Shown here: one piece after another, positions 29,940 through 40,557 of the stretch
How positions within the stretch are numbered: position 1 is the first letter of the stretch
How the letters are laid out: each line of letters starts with the position of its first letter
DNA from: Symbiodinium sp. CCMP2592
Taxonomy: Eukaryota; Sar; Dinophyceae; Suessiales; Symbiodiniaceae
Length of the DNA stretch: 64,000 bases
Direction of reading: 5' to 3'
NCBI GenBank assembly: GCA_905221615.1
Contig: CAJNDT010005880.1
Location: forward strand, 916,501 to 980,500
Notes under the pieces: model-generated
What the model was told of the DNA's origin: nothing
Databases searched by the model: none
Seen by the model: only the letters and a program-made list of their open reading frames with translations
Translations under genes and position numbers: made by a program

Positions 29940-30237
29940 CTGCCTCGTGAGGAGCTGATCCCCCGTCTCTGTGCGCATTTCCTTCGGGACTCGATGTCTG
30001 CAACTTAGAGGATCATGGGACTTAGTAAGAAACCCTAGGGTTCCTTTAAAGGGCTCCTTTTTTAAGGGATCTATAAGTCTGTAAGGGTTCTATAAGGGGG
30101 AGTTTAGGGAACTTAGAGGATCATGGGACTTAGTAAGTAGGTTATAACTGGGGTTATAAGATCCTGATTACAACCTACTTATAACCTTAGTTACTAAGTC
30201 CCATGAGCCTTCAAGAACCCGGATTTCTGGGTCCAGG
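29940..30237 (+). CDS. Two exons around a FamB composite
   Basis: Exon 29940-29999 (after GGATTCTAG) has 20 whole codons, LPREELIPRLCAHFLRDSMS. Exon 30216-30237 reads NPDFWVQ. The intron 30000-30215 begins GC (GCAACTTAG) and ends TTCAAG, and is the FamB composite. Phase 0 on both sides. GC donors are accepted in dinoflagellates. The protein fragment is helical; family unknown. Confidence 0.45.
30001..30216. mobile_element. FamB composite
   Basis: Same architecture as 26388-26610: part left end + AACCCTAGGGTTCCTTT segment + full FamB. Confidence 0.85.
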
Positions 30238-30468
30238 GCTATTAGGGGGTGTACCTTATTTTGGGGTCCTTTAAAGGGTTACTATACGGGTACTATAAGG
30301 GTTCCTTAAAGGGTTACCATAAGGGTACTATGAAGGTTCCTTGAAAGGGATACTATAGGGGCCTGGGTCCAGGGCTAAATGGGGTCCTTCTAATAAGGAT
30401 CGTAATATTTAGGGTTCTGTATTAGAGTCCCCTAAGCAGTTCCTTTAAAGGGCTCTGTAAGGGTTTAG

Positions 30469-30574
30469 AGTTTTCGCAAATTTATGGGTACCTTATTTTG
30501 GGGGTCCTTGTAAAAAGGATCCTACTATTGAGGGTACTGTATTAGGGTCCCCTGTTTTCGGAAACTCCCATATG
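30469..30574. mobile_element. FamE element
   Basis: GTTTTCGCAAATTTATGGG ... CTGTTTTCGGAAACTCCCAT; a part copy with TACTATAAGGGTTCC repeats lies at 30240-30445. Confidence 0.7.
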
Positions 30575-30587
30575 CTGCCATACTTTG

Positions 30588-30708
30588 CCCAGACCCCCGG
30601 GAGGATCTAGAAAGTAGATCCCCTAATTTGGGGCCCTGTACTACTAAGGGTACTTTATAGGAACCCCCATTAAGGGATCTACTTTTTGGATCCTAACGGA
30701 GGTCTGGG
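30588..30708. mobile_element. FamR element, simple copy
   Basis: CCCAGACCCCCGGGAGGATC ... GGATCCTAACGGAGGTCTGGG without the nested segment seen at 3679 and 14366. Confidence 0.9.
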
Positions 30709-30745
30709 TAAACCCTAAAACCCTAAAACCCTAAACCCTAACCCC

Positions 30746-30839
30746 TACCTTAACCCCAAGTAACCTACCTTTTTAGGGACTTATATAAAGAAGTCAGATT
30801 AGGGAACCCTAAAAAGGTAGGTTCCTTAGGGTCCAGGTA
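30746..30839. mobile_element. FamF element
   Basis: TACCTTAACCCCAAGTAACC ... GGTTCCTTAGGGTCCAGGTA. Confidence 0.9.
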
Positions 30840-30949
30840 AACCCTAATCCCTAAACCCTAAACCCCCAAGCCCCCGTTTAGAGAGTCCAGCAGGTCTGGG
30901 TTAAAGAAAGACCCTAAAGTAGAAGCCTCTATAGGCGTTCAGGGTGTAA

Positions 30950-31042
30950 TTACTAGGTTCCTGAGTAGTACCCTTTTGTCCGTTTTGTTTTAGGGTCGCC
31001 TTGTTAAACCCGAATAGCAGGAACAAGGGCACCATTAATATA
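30950..31042. mobile_element. FamL element (partial)
   Basis: CTAGGTTCCTGAGTAGTACC start, as in 62296-62407; right end replaced by FamH/FamF. Confidence 0.55.
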
Positions 31043-31146
31043 AGGTAGAAGCCAGAATGTTGGAATATGATTTTCCTAAACCCTTCTATGGTAAATTAGA
31101 GGGTATCCTACCCTGAAACCATATTCCAACTTTCTGGAGTTCCCTG
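31043..31146. mobile_element. FamH element nested beside a FamF half
   Basis: GTAGAAGCCAGAATGTTGGA ... TTCCAACTTTCTGGAGTTCC; FamF right half follows to 31204. Confidence 0.85.
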
Positions 31147-31204
31147 TATATAAAGAAGTCATACTAGGGAACCCTAAAAAAGTAGGTTCCTTAGGGTCCA
31201 GGTA
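31147..31204. mobile_element. FamF right half
   Basis: TATATAAAGAAGTCATACTA ... TTCCTTAGGGTCCAGGTA. Confidence 0.8.
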
Positions 31205-31323
31205 CTACAGTATATACCCTACGTATATCCTCAAGGGTCCCTAGCAGTTCAGTGGTGGAGCCTTCGGGGCTCTGCCGGTCCAGGCTTCGGGCTCGGCTTA
31301 AAAACGTTCTGAAGGGTGGATGA

Positions 31324-31457
31324 AAGGGTTTAGGGTTTAGGGGTTTAGGGTTTAGGGGTTTAGGGTTTAGGGGTTTAGGCTTAGGGTTTAGGGTTTAGGG
31401 TTTAGGGTTTAGGGGTTTAGGCTTAGGGTTTAGGGTTTAGGGGTTTAGGGTTTAGGG
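31324..31457. repeat. TTTAGGG run
   Basis: Regular TTTAGGG/TTTAGGGG units directly upstream of the exon at 31474. Confidence 0.9.
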
Positions 31458-31473
31458 TGCAATCTGACGACAG

Positions 31474-31893
31474 GGTCCCAGTTGCGAAGTTCTTCCAAGG
31501 ATGGCTTCGAGTCATAAAGGGGAAAAGGAGGGACCCTCAATGGGGACCCTACCCTATAATGGGGCTAGATAATTGGTATATAATAGCTATATTAAGGGTA
31601 AAGGCTTACTTGGGGTCCTTATTAAGGGTCCCTCCTTTTACCCTTGGAAGCCCTGGGAACTTGAGACCCAACTGCTCCAGGACGACCCTTTGCCCCGTAA
31701 GGGAAGGCTCCTGAGTAAGTGGGTAATAGGTAGAGCTATAAGTACCTTAAAAGGGATCCTTCTGCGGTTATGATATGAATGTCTATAAATTCTATAAAGT
31801 AACTACTTACTAAGTCCCCCGACCCTCCAAGTACATTATCGGAATATCTATCGGTCGGTTCAAGGCCCTCAGTACGGCAAGATTCTGCAATAA
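31474..31893 (+). CDS. Last three exons of a gene with FamN and FamB introns
   Basis: Exons 31474-31510 (VPVAKFFQGWLR), 31651-31714 (PWELETQLLQDDPLPRKGRL, then L) and 31832-31893 (IHYRNIYRSVQGPQYGKILQ, then TAA). Intron 31511-31650 is FamN (GTCATAAAGG...TTGGAAG), phase 0. Intron 31715-31831 is a diverged FamB (GTAAGTGGG...CTCCAAG), phase 1. All joins keep one frame and lead to a stop. No domain recognised. The upstream exon is probably before the TTTAGGG run; an RSRLRARLKNVLK frame at about 31275-31315 ends at a GT but its phase does not fit. Confidence 0.6.
31511..31650. mobile_element. FamN element acting as intron
   Basis: AAAGGGGAAAAGGAGGGACC ... GGGTCCCTCCTTTTACCCTT. Confidence 0.9.
31714..31834. 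mobile_element. FamB element (diverged) acting as intron
   Basis: AGTAAGTGGGTAATAGG start and TTACTAAGTCCCCCGACCC, TCCAAGTA end; the left third is lost. Confidence 0.55.
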
Positions 31894-32820
31894 CCCCAAG
31901 CGCCTAGACCCCTACTTCCTTAACCCCTCGAGATGCACGCTGGGGTCCGACGTGAGTGATCTCATACTGTGGAATTCGCCAGAGACCCGGACCAGGACCC
32001 CGCTCTTTAAAAGAGCCAAAATGGCCCTTAACAGTGGGTATTTGGGGGTAGGTGAGAGGGTAGTTGGGGGGGTCGAGGTACAGAGGACTGGAGAATTAGT
32101 CGCATGATCAGGGGTTCAACCGAAGCCCTAAACCCAAAACCTAAGAGGATCGGGGAGGTTTTGGAGATATGCGTTAAAAACACAACCCTGCAAGTCCTCA
32201 AGCAATAAACCTCCCCCCCAAACAAGGGACACTTAAACCCTGAACCCTCACCTCTGAAACCTAAGCCCGAAACCATAACAAAGCTTAGACACTTTGAACA
32301 TCTCCAGGTCAAACACGACGGTCGGAGCGCCCTGGAAGCTCATCCGTGGCGAGTCGAGGGCAGAGGACGGTAGATCTGTTTAGTGGGTTATAGGGTTAAG
32401 GGTTACGGTTGTTTTTGGTTGAGGGTACAGGGTTTAGGGTTGTGGGTTTTGGATAAAGTGTTTAGGGTTTAGGTTTTCGGGTTTGGGGTTAAGGGATCAG
32501 AGTCTGGGGTTAAGGTTTGGTCGATACCCCGCGCACACCACCATGCGGGGGCAGTCTGGGTCTAGGTTTAGAAGGGTCATGCACAAACATTGTCCCAGCA
32601 CCCCTCGCTGAGCCTGTCGCACCAGCTCCGCCGCCAGCCTCGCTGACGCCTCGGCACACTCGCTGCTGCTAATCGCAGCGCCCGCAGCTCGCTCCAGTCT
32701 ACAGTCAAAGCTTTAAAGCTTGGGGTTTTAGGGTTAAACATGTAATTACATGTACTTGTACATGTACTAAGCCGGCTTGGCCCCAATGTCCGAAGGACCC
32801 CAACCTCTTGCCTTGATAAA
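31894..32820. other. No gene recognised
   Basis: Mixed unique sequence with weak G-strand heptamers at 32370-32520 (GGGTTTAGGGTTGTGGG). Open frames on the minus strand (32028-32312, 32577-32786) have no protein-like features. Confidence 0.5.
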
Positions 32821-32837
32821 GTCCCTAACCTAGTCCG

Positions 32838-32937
32838 AGTATAGGTAACCTTTTAACTTTTTTGGGGTAGTATAGTCCCTATATAATTCCGAAATAACCC
32901 AAAAGGTTAACCTTTAGTTCCCCATGACACCCGACAA
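32838..32937. mobile_element. FamM element
   Basis: AGGTAACCTTTTAACTTTTT ... AAAAGGTTAACC, then CACCCGACAAG. Confidence 0.75.
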
Positions 32938-33235
32938 GTTTAAACCCTGAACCTAAACCCTAAACCCGAATCCCTAAACCCTAAATCCTAAACCTTCAAA
33001 TCCTACAGCCCCGCCTGTAAGTAGACCCTAAACCCTAAACCCTTAAAGTGAACCTTATGACAGAATTTTTTAGTACCCTGAAACGGGAACCCTAAGCCCT
33101 TACTTACTAAGTCCTGAAATCCTACCAGCCCCAAGCAGGACGTTTGCCAGGGTGGTCTGGGCAACTGCTGGTTTGCTGGCGCTTTGAGCGCCCGGGGGCC
33201 TGTGGACCTTCGACGTGAGTCTGTTCTATGGTCTC

Positions 33236-33330
33236 CTTAGGAATTATGTTCTATTTTTGTTCATATAAAACCCAAGAGAATATTGAACATATTATTTTTA
33301 TGATGGTTCTAAGGGGAGTATAGTGTTGTT
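33236..33330 (+). mobile_element. FamS element (diverged)
   Basis: CCTTAGGAATTATGTTCTAT ... GATGGTTCTAAG; interior CCCAAGAGAATATT. Confidence 0.4.
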
Positions 33331-33950
33331 CCGTCAGAGTTTTCCTTAAATTGCCACAATATGCGTGTTTCCTGTGGGATCCTTATGAGTTCAATCATAC
33401 TGCTCTATGTCAAACCCACCGAATAGGAGGTTTTAGTGTTAAGTTAAGGTAGTGTTGAGGCTTGGAGGTTTCAGGGTCTTAAATTTCTTGCTCCCTCATA
33501 GTATTCTAACACTTTCGAGGGTTGTACCGAGACCGTTCTATGGGGTTGCGGTTGGGCTTAGGGCTTGCAGTGCATGGCTCAGGTGTCTAGGACTGGCATA
33601 GTCCCACAGCCAAGAGTTAAAGCAAAGGGTGTTCAGAGTTGGGGATCTGCGCTTCATTCAGGTTTAGGGTTGAGGGTTTAGGGTTTAGGGTTATAACTAA
33701 AATCTACACCCCAAGCTCCAAATCTTGCGTCTTGAAGATAAGCAATGTGAAGGCCCTATAAGCACCATGTGGTCGTTTATGAGTCGAACTGCGAAGGGAA
33801 GCAAAAGCTCTTGATCGGGATTTTGTGGGGGGTGAACCTAGAGCCTGATAGCCTTTAACCCTATCCCCTCTAACCCGAAACCTAAATCCCAAACGTTAAA
33901 ACCACTACGCCTAAACCTTGAGCCTGAAGCCCCAAACTCCATAAACCCCA
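33331..33950. other. No gene recognised
   Basis: AT-balanced unique sequence with one short TTTAGGG patch at 33660-33690. Confidence 0.5.
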
Positions 33951-33959
33951 AAAGCTTAT

Positions 33960-34093
33960 AGGATCCTTAAGGGAGGGTGGTTCAAGGGGGGAGGGTACAA
34001 GGAATCCTTAGGGGACTGTAAGGGAACCTTAGGGAGTACTAGGGATAATTAGGGATCACTAGGCTATATACCCCCCTTGGACCCCCCTCCCTT
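33960..34093. mobile_element. Single-copy long hairpin
   Basis: GGATCCTTAAGGGAGGGTGG and CCCCCCTCCCTTAAGGATAC arms with G-run/C-run pairing; interior repeats GGGAACCTTAGGGAG-like units. Confidence 0.7.
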
Positions 34094-34407
34094 AAGGATA
34101 CTATAAAAAGCCCTAAACCCAGAACCGACAGACCCTAATTTCAAAACATCGTTCAGCCCCCAAGCCCTAGTGCGCAAGCCTTAAACCAAAAGAACCTGCA
34201 AAAGCCACAAAGCCTCAAACCCTGAGCCCTACACCCTGAAATCCCTAAACCCCCAACCCTGAACCTTGAGAACTTTAAACTTTAAACTCAAACACCAGAA
34301 ACCCCAAAAGCATCCAAAAGCCTAAAATTCCAAAAAAACCCAATAGTATAAGTTCCAAAACCTTCAAATTCCTAAACCGAAAAAGCCCTAAAGCCTGAGA
34401 GCCTCAG

Positions 34408-34462
34408 GTCGTCGCGACGTGTCCGAAGCTCGTTGAGAATTTGTTTGAGACGAAGGACCTGG
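34408..34462 (+). CDS. Exon island
   Basis: GCCTCAG|G acceptor preceded by degenerate CCCTAAA, then VVATCPKLVENLFETKDL (18 codons plus one base), then GTTTACAG and TTTAGGG units. A good example of the CCCTAAA-exon-TTTAGGG order. Family unknown. Confidence 0.5.
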
Positions 34463-34958
34463 GTTTACAGTGTAGGCTTCGGGGTTTCGGGCAAAGCTTA
34501 GGGTTTAGGGTTTAGGTTGTATAGAGTTTAGGTTAGGGTTTGAGTTTAATAAGCGTTTAAAGCAAAATGGGGTGTAGGTCCATGGTTTAAGGTTTGGGAT
34601 TGATGCTTCTGCATTTGGGACACAGGCTTTGGGGCTTCGGGTTTCGTGCTTACGATGTCGGTTTTTGGGACCTCACTTGATAGGATTCAAAACGTTATTG
34701 TTTTCTTGTGGTTACGCGACGACGGCTGCTTGCAGCGACGACTCAGCGACGACTACGAGGTACGACGACTACGCTTACGACTGCTATATAGGCAGAGAGA
34801 GTGGTTTGTTATTGGTGTTTCACGTCGCCGAAAGAGAGACAAAAGTCAACGCCCAGGGCGCTGCAAGACGAAGAACGGCCAGGGTGAGAGCCGCTCGCCT
34901 TGGTTTTCGCAGTTAGTGTCAGGCTAGCAGGCGAACAGTGTTAGTAATTACTAACTCT

Positions 34959-35006
34959 CTCTTTCTCTCTCTCTCTCTCTCACTCTCTCTCTCTCTCTCT
35001 CTCTGT
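34959..35006. repeat. (CT)n microsatellite
   Basis: CTCTCT tract of about 45 bp with one CACT interruption. Confidence 0.95.
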
Positions 35007-35093
35007 GGCGATACGCTTGACTACGAGAGCCGAACTCTGAAACTAAATGGAATCTTAAATCTTAAACCCGCAACCCTAAATGAAACCCGGAAG

Positions 35094-35197
35094 CACCAGG
35101 AGTTCAACCCAAATGGGGCGTACCTCCTTCGCCTCCATCATGCAGGAAACTGGCGCAGGAGCGCGAGGGTCGAAATGGGTGTGGGAGTTAGCCCAGG
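35094..35197 (+). CDS. Exon island ending at GTTTAGGG
   Basis: CCCGGAAG acceptor, then HQEFNPNGAYLLRLHHAGNW, then RRSARVEMGVGVSP (34 codons plus two bases), then donor GTTTAGGG. The CCCTAAA-type sequence upstream (CCCGCAACCCTAAATG) and TTTAGGG plus FamP downstream fit the general pattern. Could follow the exon at 34408, but the phases (1 versus 0) do not match directly. Confidence 0.5.
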
Positions 35198-35208
35198 GTT
35201 TAGGGTTT

Positions 35209-35319
35209 CCTGAAGGACCAAATGACCCTTAAAAGTAGGGGCCCTATACCCATATACTATGAAGCCCTATATGGTATATGAACCTTAAACCCTGTTAGGG
35301 TTTATTTCGTCCTTAAGGT
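35209..35319. mobile_element. FamP element
   Basis: CCTGAAGGACCAAATGACCC ... GGGTTTATTTCGTCCTTAAG. Confidence 0.9.
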
Positions 35320-35431
35320 TGGGATCTATAGAGCTTAGGGTTTAGGGTTTCGGGCAAACCCCAAAGACCTGCACCCTAAGGCACTCGAGCCGGAAAGCCT
35401 AAAATCTGAAAGCCCAAACGCACCCTAAAGC

Positions 35432-35647
35432 CGTACACCTTAGGAGAGGCTCCCACTCTGTAAGAGTGACTATAAGGATTATATTAGAGCCTAAACCCCC
35501 AACCCTAAACCCTAAACCCTATTATATTCCTATTATACCACTATATTATATTCCTATTATACCACTATATTATATTCCTATTATACCACTATATTATATT
35601 CCTATTATACCACTATTACAGGGTGGAGGCCCCTTCTAACGCACACC
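35432..35647. mobile_element. FamD element with telomere-repeat insert and internal amplification
   Basis: Element 35440-35639 between CGTACACC and CGCACACC (8-bp duplication, 7 of 8). The FamD centre (ATTAGGGCCCTATT in other copies) is broken by about 28 bp of CCCTAAA units, and the next arm segment is amplified four times. Confidence 0.9.
35521..35616. repeat. 24-bp x 4 tandem repeat inside FamD
   Basis: Four identical copies of a 24-bp unit starting ATTATATTCCTATTATACCA, exactly abutting. Confidence 0.95.
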
Positions 35648-36312
35648 CTAAGCCACTGGAGCCCTCGACCCCCGAGCCTCGGATGTTTGAGGGTTTAGGC
35701 TTCCTTTTAAGGATACTACGGGGTTCTTCCATAAGGTTCCCTTTAAGGGTTTAGGGTTTAGGGTCTACTTACAGGCTTGGGGCTGTAGGATTTGAAGGTT
35801 TACTTGGTTTTAGGGTTTAGGGGTTTGAGGTCTAGGGTTTTAGGGTTTTCGGGTTTAGGGTTTAAGGTGTAGGCAGAGTTTAGGGCTCAGGGTTTTAGGG
35901 TTTAGGAGTTTAGGGTTTGATTTAGGATGCTCAAAAGGTGCTGAGGTGAAGTGCCTGCGGAGTCGAGATCAAGTTAAGGGTTCAGGGTCGCGTCTTAGAA
36001 GGATCTAGAATCTAGAGGGTTTTTTCTGAATATTTTCATCGGGGGTACTAGGGCCTTTTAAAGGCACTAGAAGGACGTTATACTAGTTTCGGAGTGGTTG
36101 ACCACGGTTGAATAAGGGTTCAGACTTTAGGGTTTAGGTCTAGGGTAGAGGTGGGGTGGGATACTGAAATTATTGCCGTTGCATTTGCAGAGCATCCCTA
36201 CTGGCGGGACAAAAAATCAAGGCATGCCACCCAAGCCCCGAGACTAGCTTAAAGTTTTGGGGTCAGCACTGCGCCCTAAAGCTTAAAAGATCCTAAGGCC
36301 CGAGGCCCTGAA

Positions 36313-36467
36313 CCTTAAACCCCTAAACCCCTAAACCTCTAAACCCCAAACCCCTAAACCCCTAAACCCCCAAACCCCCAAACCCCTAAACCCCCAAACC
36401 CCTAAACCCCTAAACCCCAAACCCCTAAACCCAAAAACCGCTAAACCCTAAACCCTAAACCCACCCC
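36313..36467. repeat. CCCTAAA/CCCCAAA run
   Basis: Long C-strand run with 7- and 8-base units. Confidence 0.9.
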
Positions 36468-36570
36468 TGAACAGCCTGTTGTAACAGTCTTATCACAGTC
36501 GTGCTTATAAGACCCCGAAGCCAAAATCCGAAAACTCAAACGCTTGCAGCCCAAATGGGAGCACCTTATT

Positions 36571-36702
36571 TCAAAGGGGAAAAGGAGGGACCCTCAATGG
36601 GGACCCCTACCCTATAATGGGCTACATAACGGGTATATAATAGCTATATTAAGGGTATATACCTAGGGGTCCTTATTAAGGGTCCGTCCCTTTACCCTTG
36701 GA
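36571..36702. mobile_element. FamN element
   Basis: TCAAAGGGGAAAAGGAGGGA ... GGTCCGTCCCTTTACCCTTG. Confidence 0.85.
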
Positions 36703-36810
36703 TTATTTTGGGGTCCTTGTATGAAGGATACTCCTATTTACCTTGTAAGAAGGATACTACGGTTTAGGGGACTATATTAGGGTCCCCTCCCTATTTTCGG
36801 AAACTCCCAA
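36703..36810. mobile_element. FamE element, left end lost
   Basis: Starts in the middle of FamE next to FamN, has a duplicated CTTGTANGAAGGATACT-like segment, ends TTTTCGGAAACTCCC. Confidence 0.65.
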
Positions 36811-36989
36811 ATCCTAAATCCAGGATACTGATAGATGACCTTCTTCCCACCTCGAAGATTTTCGAGGGAGTCATCGTCGGATTGCCCAGCCCGTGCTTCG
36901 TTACTGTTGTTGTCACTGTTCCTCTTCTCACCCTAAACCCTAATCCCGAAACCCTAAACCCTAAACCGGTTTTGGGGTTTATCCACACC

Positions 36990-38030
36990 TATGCCGGCGC
37001 ATGTGGAGATTGGGGGTGTGGTGTTAGGACCTTAAAAGCGAGTCTCTACTGATTTCACGTGTCTAGGGTTTTGGGCCGTCGGGCCTAAGAGAGTTTAGTG
37101 ATTTCCGAAGGTCTAAACCCCTAGACCCTCAACCCTCCTGAACCCCAAAGCCCCAAACAGCGAGATCGATCGGAACCTGGTCAGTACTGGTCTTAGATTT
37201 CAGGGTACAGCCTTGCAAATGTTCCGCGAAGGAAGCCTGAGACATCCGGGTTTCCATCTCGCACCATGGTTGTTGTGTGTATAGCTTACGTTATTATATC
37301 AGTTGTTGCATTGTTTATTTATAGTCCACCTCCAGTCCTAGCAAAAAGTACACCCCACGACCCGCTTTGTCATCAGCCTGGCCCCAACTTACACCCAACA
37401 GCCGAAGCCGCAAAGCCCTGAGTCATCGAAGCAGAAACCAGGCCTAGACACAGTAAACCCGAAGCCATCAATCCTAAACTCTACAGCGTTGCTTGGTGGA
37501 CTTGCTGAGGATGGACAAACGATTTACTACGCCCGCGGCGGCAGCCTTTGCTACCTGGGAGGTCTGGTCTTCCTAAGAATGCAGAGAGTTCTCTAGATTA
37601 GGGTTCCTTCTAGGGGTCCTATCTATCAGGGTGGCGCACTAAAGGGACCGTGATTCAGAGAACGAGCCATGTGAAGGTTTAGGGTTTCGTTTTTTTTGCA
37701 AGCTTCCATAAATGTCCTAAACCCTAAACCCTAAACCTTTAAGGTAACAGATGAAGGGTTAAGGGTTTAAGTTGTTTTTTGGGGGTATCGGGTGTCAGGT
37801 TGGCGGCATTATAGATTCACATGTTTTCCGAACACCTTGGCAGATAATAGTAATCACTGGTTCTTAGTAGGTAGGCTTTGGGGATGTCTTACATGTTGCC
37901 GTGTTGGGCTTAACAAGATCTTGTCTACTCATTTTTGAGGCATTGGGGCCAGCCTAGCTTAGTAGGGTAATGATTAAGGCTTCTATAGTACCTATTTATT
38001 CAAAGGCCCCTGTACTATACCCCTATTCAC
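36990..38030. other. No gene recognised
   Basis: Mostly unique sequence with isolated CCCTAAA/TTTAGGG units. Short islands such as about 37495-37570 look GC-rich, but no frame with clear splice ends was found. Confidence 0.5.
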
Positions 38031-38033
38031 CCC

Positions 38034-38104
38034 TACCTGGACCCTGAAGAAACTACCGTTTCAAGGACTTAATAAAGGAATTTTAGGTTCTTTAGGGTCC
38101 AGGT
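38034..38104. mobile_element. FamF deletion derivative
   Basis: TACCTGGACCCTGAAGAAAC ... GTTCTTTAGGGTCCAGGTA; both ends are the same FamF terminus inverted. Confidence 0.65.
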
Positions 38105-38199
38105 AAACCCTATTCTAAGCATTGAGGCCGTCAGCCATCAAGGCTCCTGTATATATTTCATTAATTTAAACCCTATTCTAAGCATTATAAGGCCCTTAA

Positions 38200-38311
38200 C
38201 TAGGATGCCCAGTAGTACCCTTATTCCCTTTTTGTAGTCCTAGGTTCCTTATAAAGTTACCCAATACCAAAAAGAGAGGCCTTTTTATTCTTAGGTTACT
38301 GGGTATCCTAG
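38200..38311. mobile_element. FamJ element with TTAA target duplication
   Basis: CTAGGATGCCCAGTA ... TACTGGGTATCCTAG flanked by TTAA on both sides. Confidence 0.9.
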
Positions 38312-38884
38312 TTAACCATGAAGGCTCCTGCATTTCATTAGCAATGGGAGTCTCGGCGGCTTGGGGCTGGAATTGGTGCCAAACTCTCCTTGTATCCCTT
38401 GAAACTTGGAGTTGGGTTTAGGGTTGCCTTATTGGCTGTAAACTCAACTTTTCAACTTTTGGGGTTCTTATAAGGTAGTCGATTCTGAAAGTTTCAATGA
38501 GTTGCTTGGATGAACTTTACTGTCACTTTGTAGCTTTAGTAATTGCAGGGTTGGCCCATTTGATAGTAGGGGTACAAAAAGTTGTAATCTTAACAAGGTA
38601 GTAAAGAGCGGCCCGGGTGGGGTTTGGTAGTACAGCTATACTCATGTAAAACCTGCTCCGAAACCCCATTCTGTAAGCTTAGCGTCCCCACGTATTCAGT
38701 TCATCCGAGATGCTTCCCGCTTCTTCTAATAAGTGTATACCCTAAACCCCAAACCTCTAAAGCGTAACCCCTAAACCCTAAACCAAAACCCTAAGCCCCA
38801 AGCCTCTAAAGCGTAAGCCCCGAAACCCGACAGCGCAGGATCGCGGCGTCAGCTTTGGGTGCCCCTGGTGGAGAAGGCTGGTTT

Positions 38885-38992
38885 ACTACTGTTTGCTTAA
38901 GAAACACCCAAAAAATAAAATAATAATCCCTATATTACCACCATAAGGAATATATTTTTCTATTTTTTGGGGGTTCTTAAGCAAATAGTAGT
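38885..38992. mobile_element. FamO element with TTTA target duplication
   Basis: CTACTGTTTGCTTAAGAAAC ... GTTCTTAAGCAAATAGTAG flanked by TTTA on both sides. Confidence 0.9.
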
Positions 38993-39161
38993 TTAGGGTT
39001 TAGAGCAGGGAAGCAGAGTTTGGTTTTTGTATTATGTTCTTTGGGTGTAGGATAATTTTTGTAAAGGCATACGAAAGGGGTCTAATAGGGTACTAGGAGA
39101 TGCTATGGGGAAGGAGATTCTACTGGTATCGTGTTGAAGAATGTAGTTTTTCGGCCTCAGG

Positions 39162-39257
39162 CTTCCTTAACCCCGCGTAACCTACTTTTTCAAGGACTTA
39201 TATAAAGAAATCATATTAGGGAACCCTAAAAAAGGTAGGTTCCTTAGGGTCCAGGTA
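39162..39257. mobile_element. FamF element
   Basis: TTCCTTAACCCCGCGTAACC ... GGTTCCTTAGGGTCCAGGTA. Confidence 0.9.
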
Positions 39258-39486
39258 TTCCCTATAGTCACCCTAAGATAAGATACTATACCCTAAGGGT
39301 CCATGTACTCATATGGTACATACATTGGCCTGAAAGTACTCCCTTGATAGGTACATTGGGTCCAAAGTATATGTTATATGGGTACATGGACCCTTGCGGA
39401 TAGGGTTTCGGGTTAGGGCTTTAGCACCCCTTTGGCGATGAGCTTGGAGGCAAGAAACTTGATATGAAGTACTGGTTCGTTCCTGT

Positions 39487-39579
39487 GCCTTAACCCCAAG
39501 TAACCTACCTTTTTAAGGTCTTATATAAAGAAATCATATTAGGAAACCCTAAACAGGTAGGTTCCTTAGGGTCCAGGTG
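39487..39579. mobile_element. FamF element
   Basis: TGCCTTAACCCCAAGTAACC ... GGTTCCTTAGGGTCCAGGTG. Confidence 0.9.
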
Positions 39580-39840
39580 ATTCTAAGGTCAGAAGCATGG
39601 ACCCCTAGTATGGGCCCTTAGGCCCTCCTAGGGGGATTCTAGGGACCCTCAAGGGTTCATATTAGGTATAAAGTCGGTATATAAGGCTCCCAGGGTTAAG
39701 GGCCCATACTCTTCTTGGCTGCAAACTCAACCTTTCAACTTTGGGGGTTCTTGTAAAGTAGTCGACTCTGAAAGTTTCAACTTTTATTTCCTTGGCTTTT
39801 GGGCCAGTGAGTGCCCATGGTTTCAACCTTGCGGTGAGTC

Positions 39841-40557
39841 ATGCTCGCTCCCTACTCTTCGATTCTGCAGGGTTCTCTAAGGTACTTACAGTATCAACCC
39901 TCCCAACATCCTAACCTGGCAACGTGCCCCCATGGCTTCGCGGAAGGAGGAGAGATTGGGGATTTCGGATGGTATTTGGTGGGCTCATTACAGCGCTTGA
40001 GGTTGCTAGTAGAGCTGATACCCAGTTTTGAGGAAGTTTACGTGGTATACCCTGGTGTTTTGCAGGAGAAGTTCGTGTTTTACACGTGCGGCCATACAGG
40101 CCACCTGTACAGTCATGCCGGAGCCGCGCCGAATTCATTGTCGTTGGAAGCCACCTGGTGGACCTGGTTCGCGCTGAACCGCAGTCGAAAAAGTGGGATG
40201 TCTGAGGGCAGCTTCCGCTTTGGAGGGATCATATTGTGCGATCTTCAGCTACACCACCTTGTCGTTGTCACAGCCTTTGCAAATCGTGTGAAGTGCCTCT
40301 TCTTTTCCAGCCACGGCTTGTACGCAGAGAAGGTGGCAGAGCGCGCGGCCTTTCTAGACGAGCTCCGCAAGCTTGCGGCGCATTTCAAGGAGAGCTGGGT
40401 GGCCAATCGGGCGGTGCGCGTTCTGCAATGGGCAGGCACAGGCGTGTCAGCTCCCGCCAATATCGGCTACCAAAGGCGAGGGAGAGCTTGTCGTGGTTGC
40501 AGCTGTGAGTGCGGCGGCGAAGCCTTCCAGCATCGTTGCCACTGCAGCAAAGCGTAA
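39841..40557 (+). CDS. 238-codon ORF of unknown function
   Basis: The longest non-repeat ORF outside the RCC1 and RNase H genes. Middle section contains IPSFEEVYVVYPGVLQEKFV and, later, KVAERAAFLDELRKLAAHFK, which read as folded protein. No domain recognised. At about 40450-40480 a second, +1 frame becomes more protein-like (GEGELVVVAAVSAAAKPSSI) and runs to about 40640, so the real product may continue there after a frameshift or a missed intron. The ATG at 39841 may not be the true start, since upstream exons are possible. No repeat lies inside it, and CCCTAAA units begin 150 bp after it. Confidence 0.5.
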   Translation: MLAPYSSILQGSLRYLQYQPSQHPNLATCPHGFAEGGEIGDFGWYLVGSLQRLRLLVELIPSFEEVYVVYPGVLQEKFVFYTCGHTGHLYSHAGAAPNSLSLEATWWTWFALNRSRKSGMSEGSFRFGGIILCDLQLHHLVVVTAFANRVKCLFFSSHGLYAEKVAERAAFLDELRKLAAHFKESWVANRAVRVLQWAGTGVSAPANIGYQRRGRACRGCSCECGGEAFQHRCHCSKA

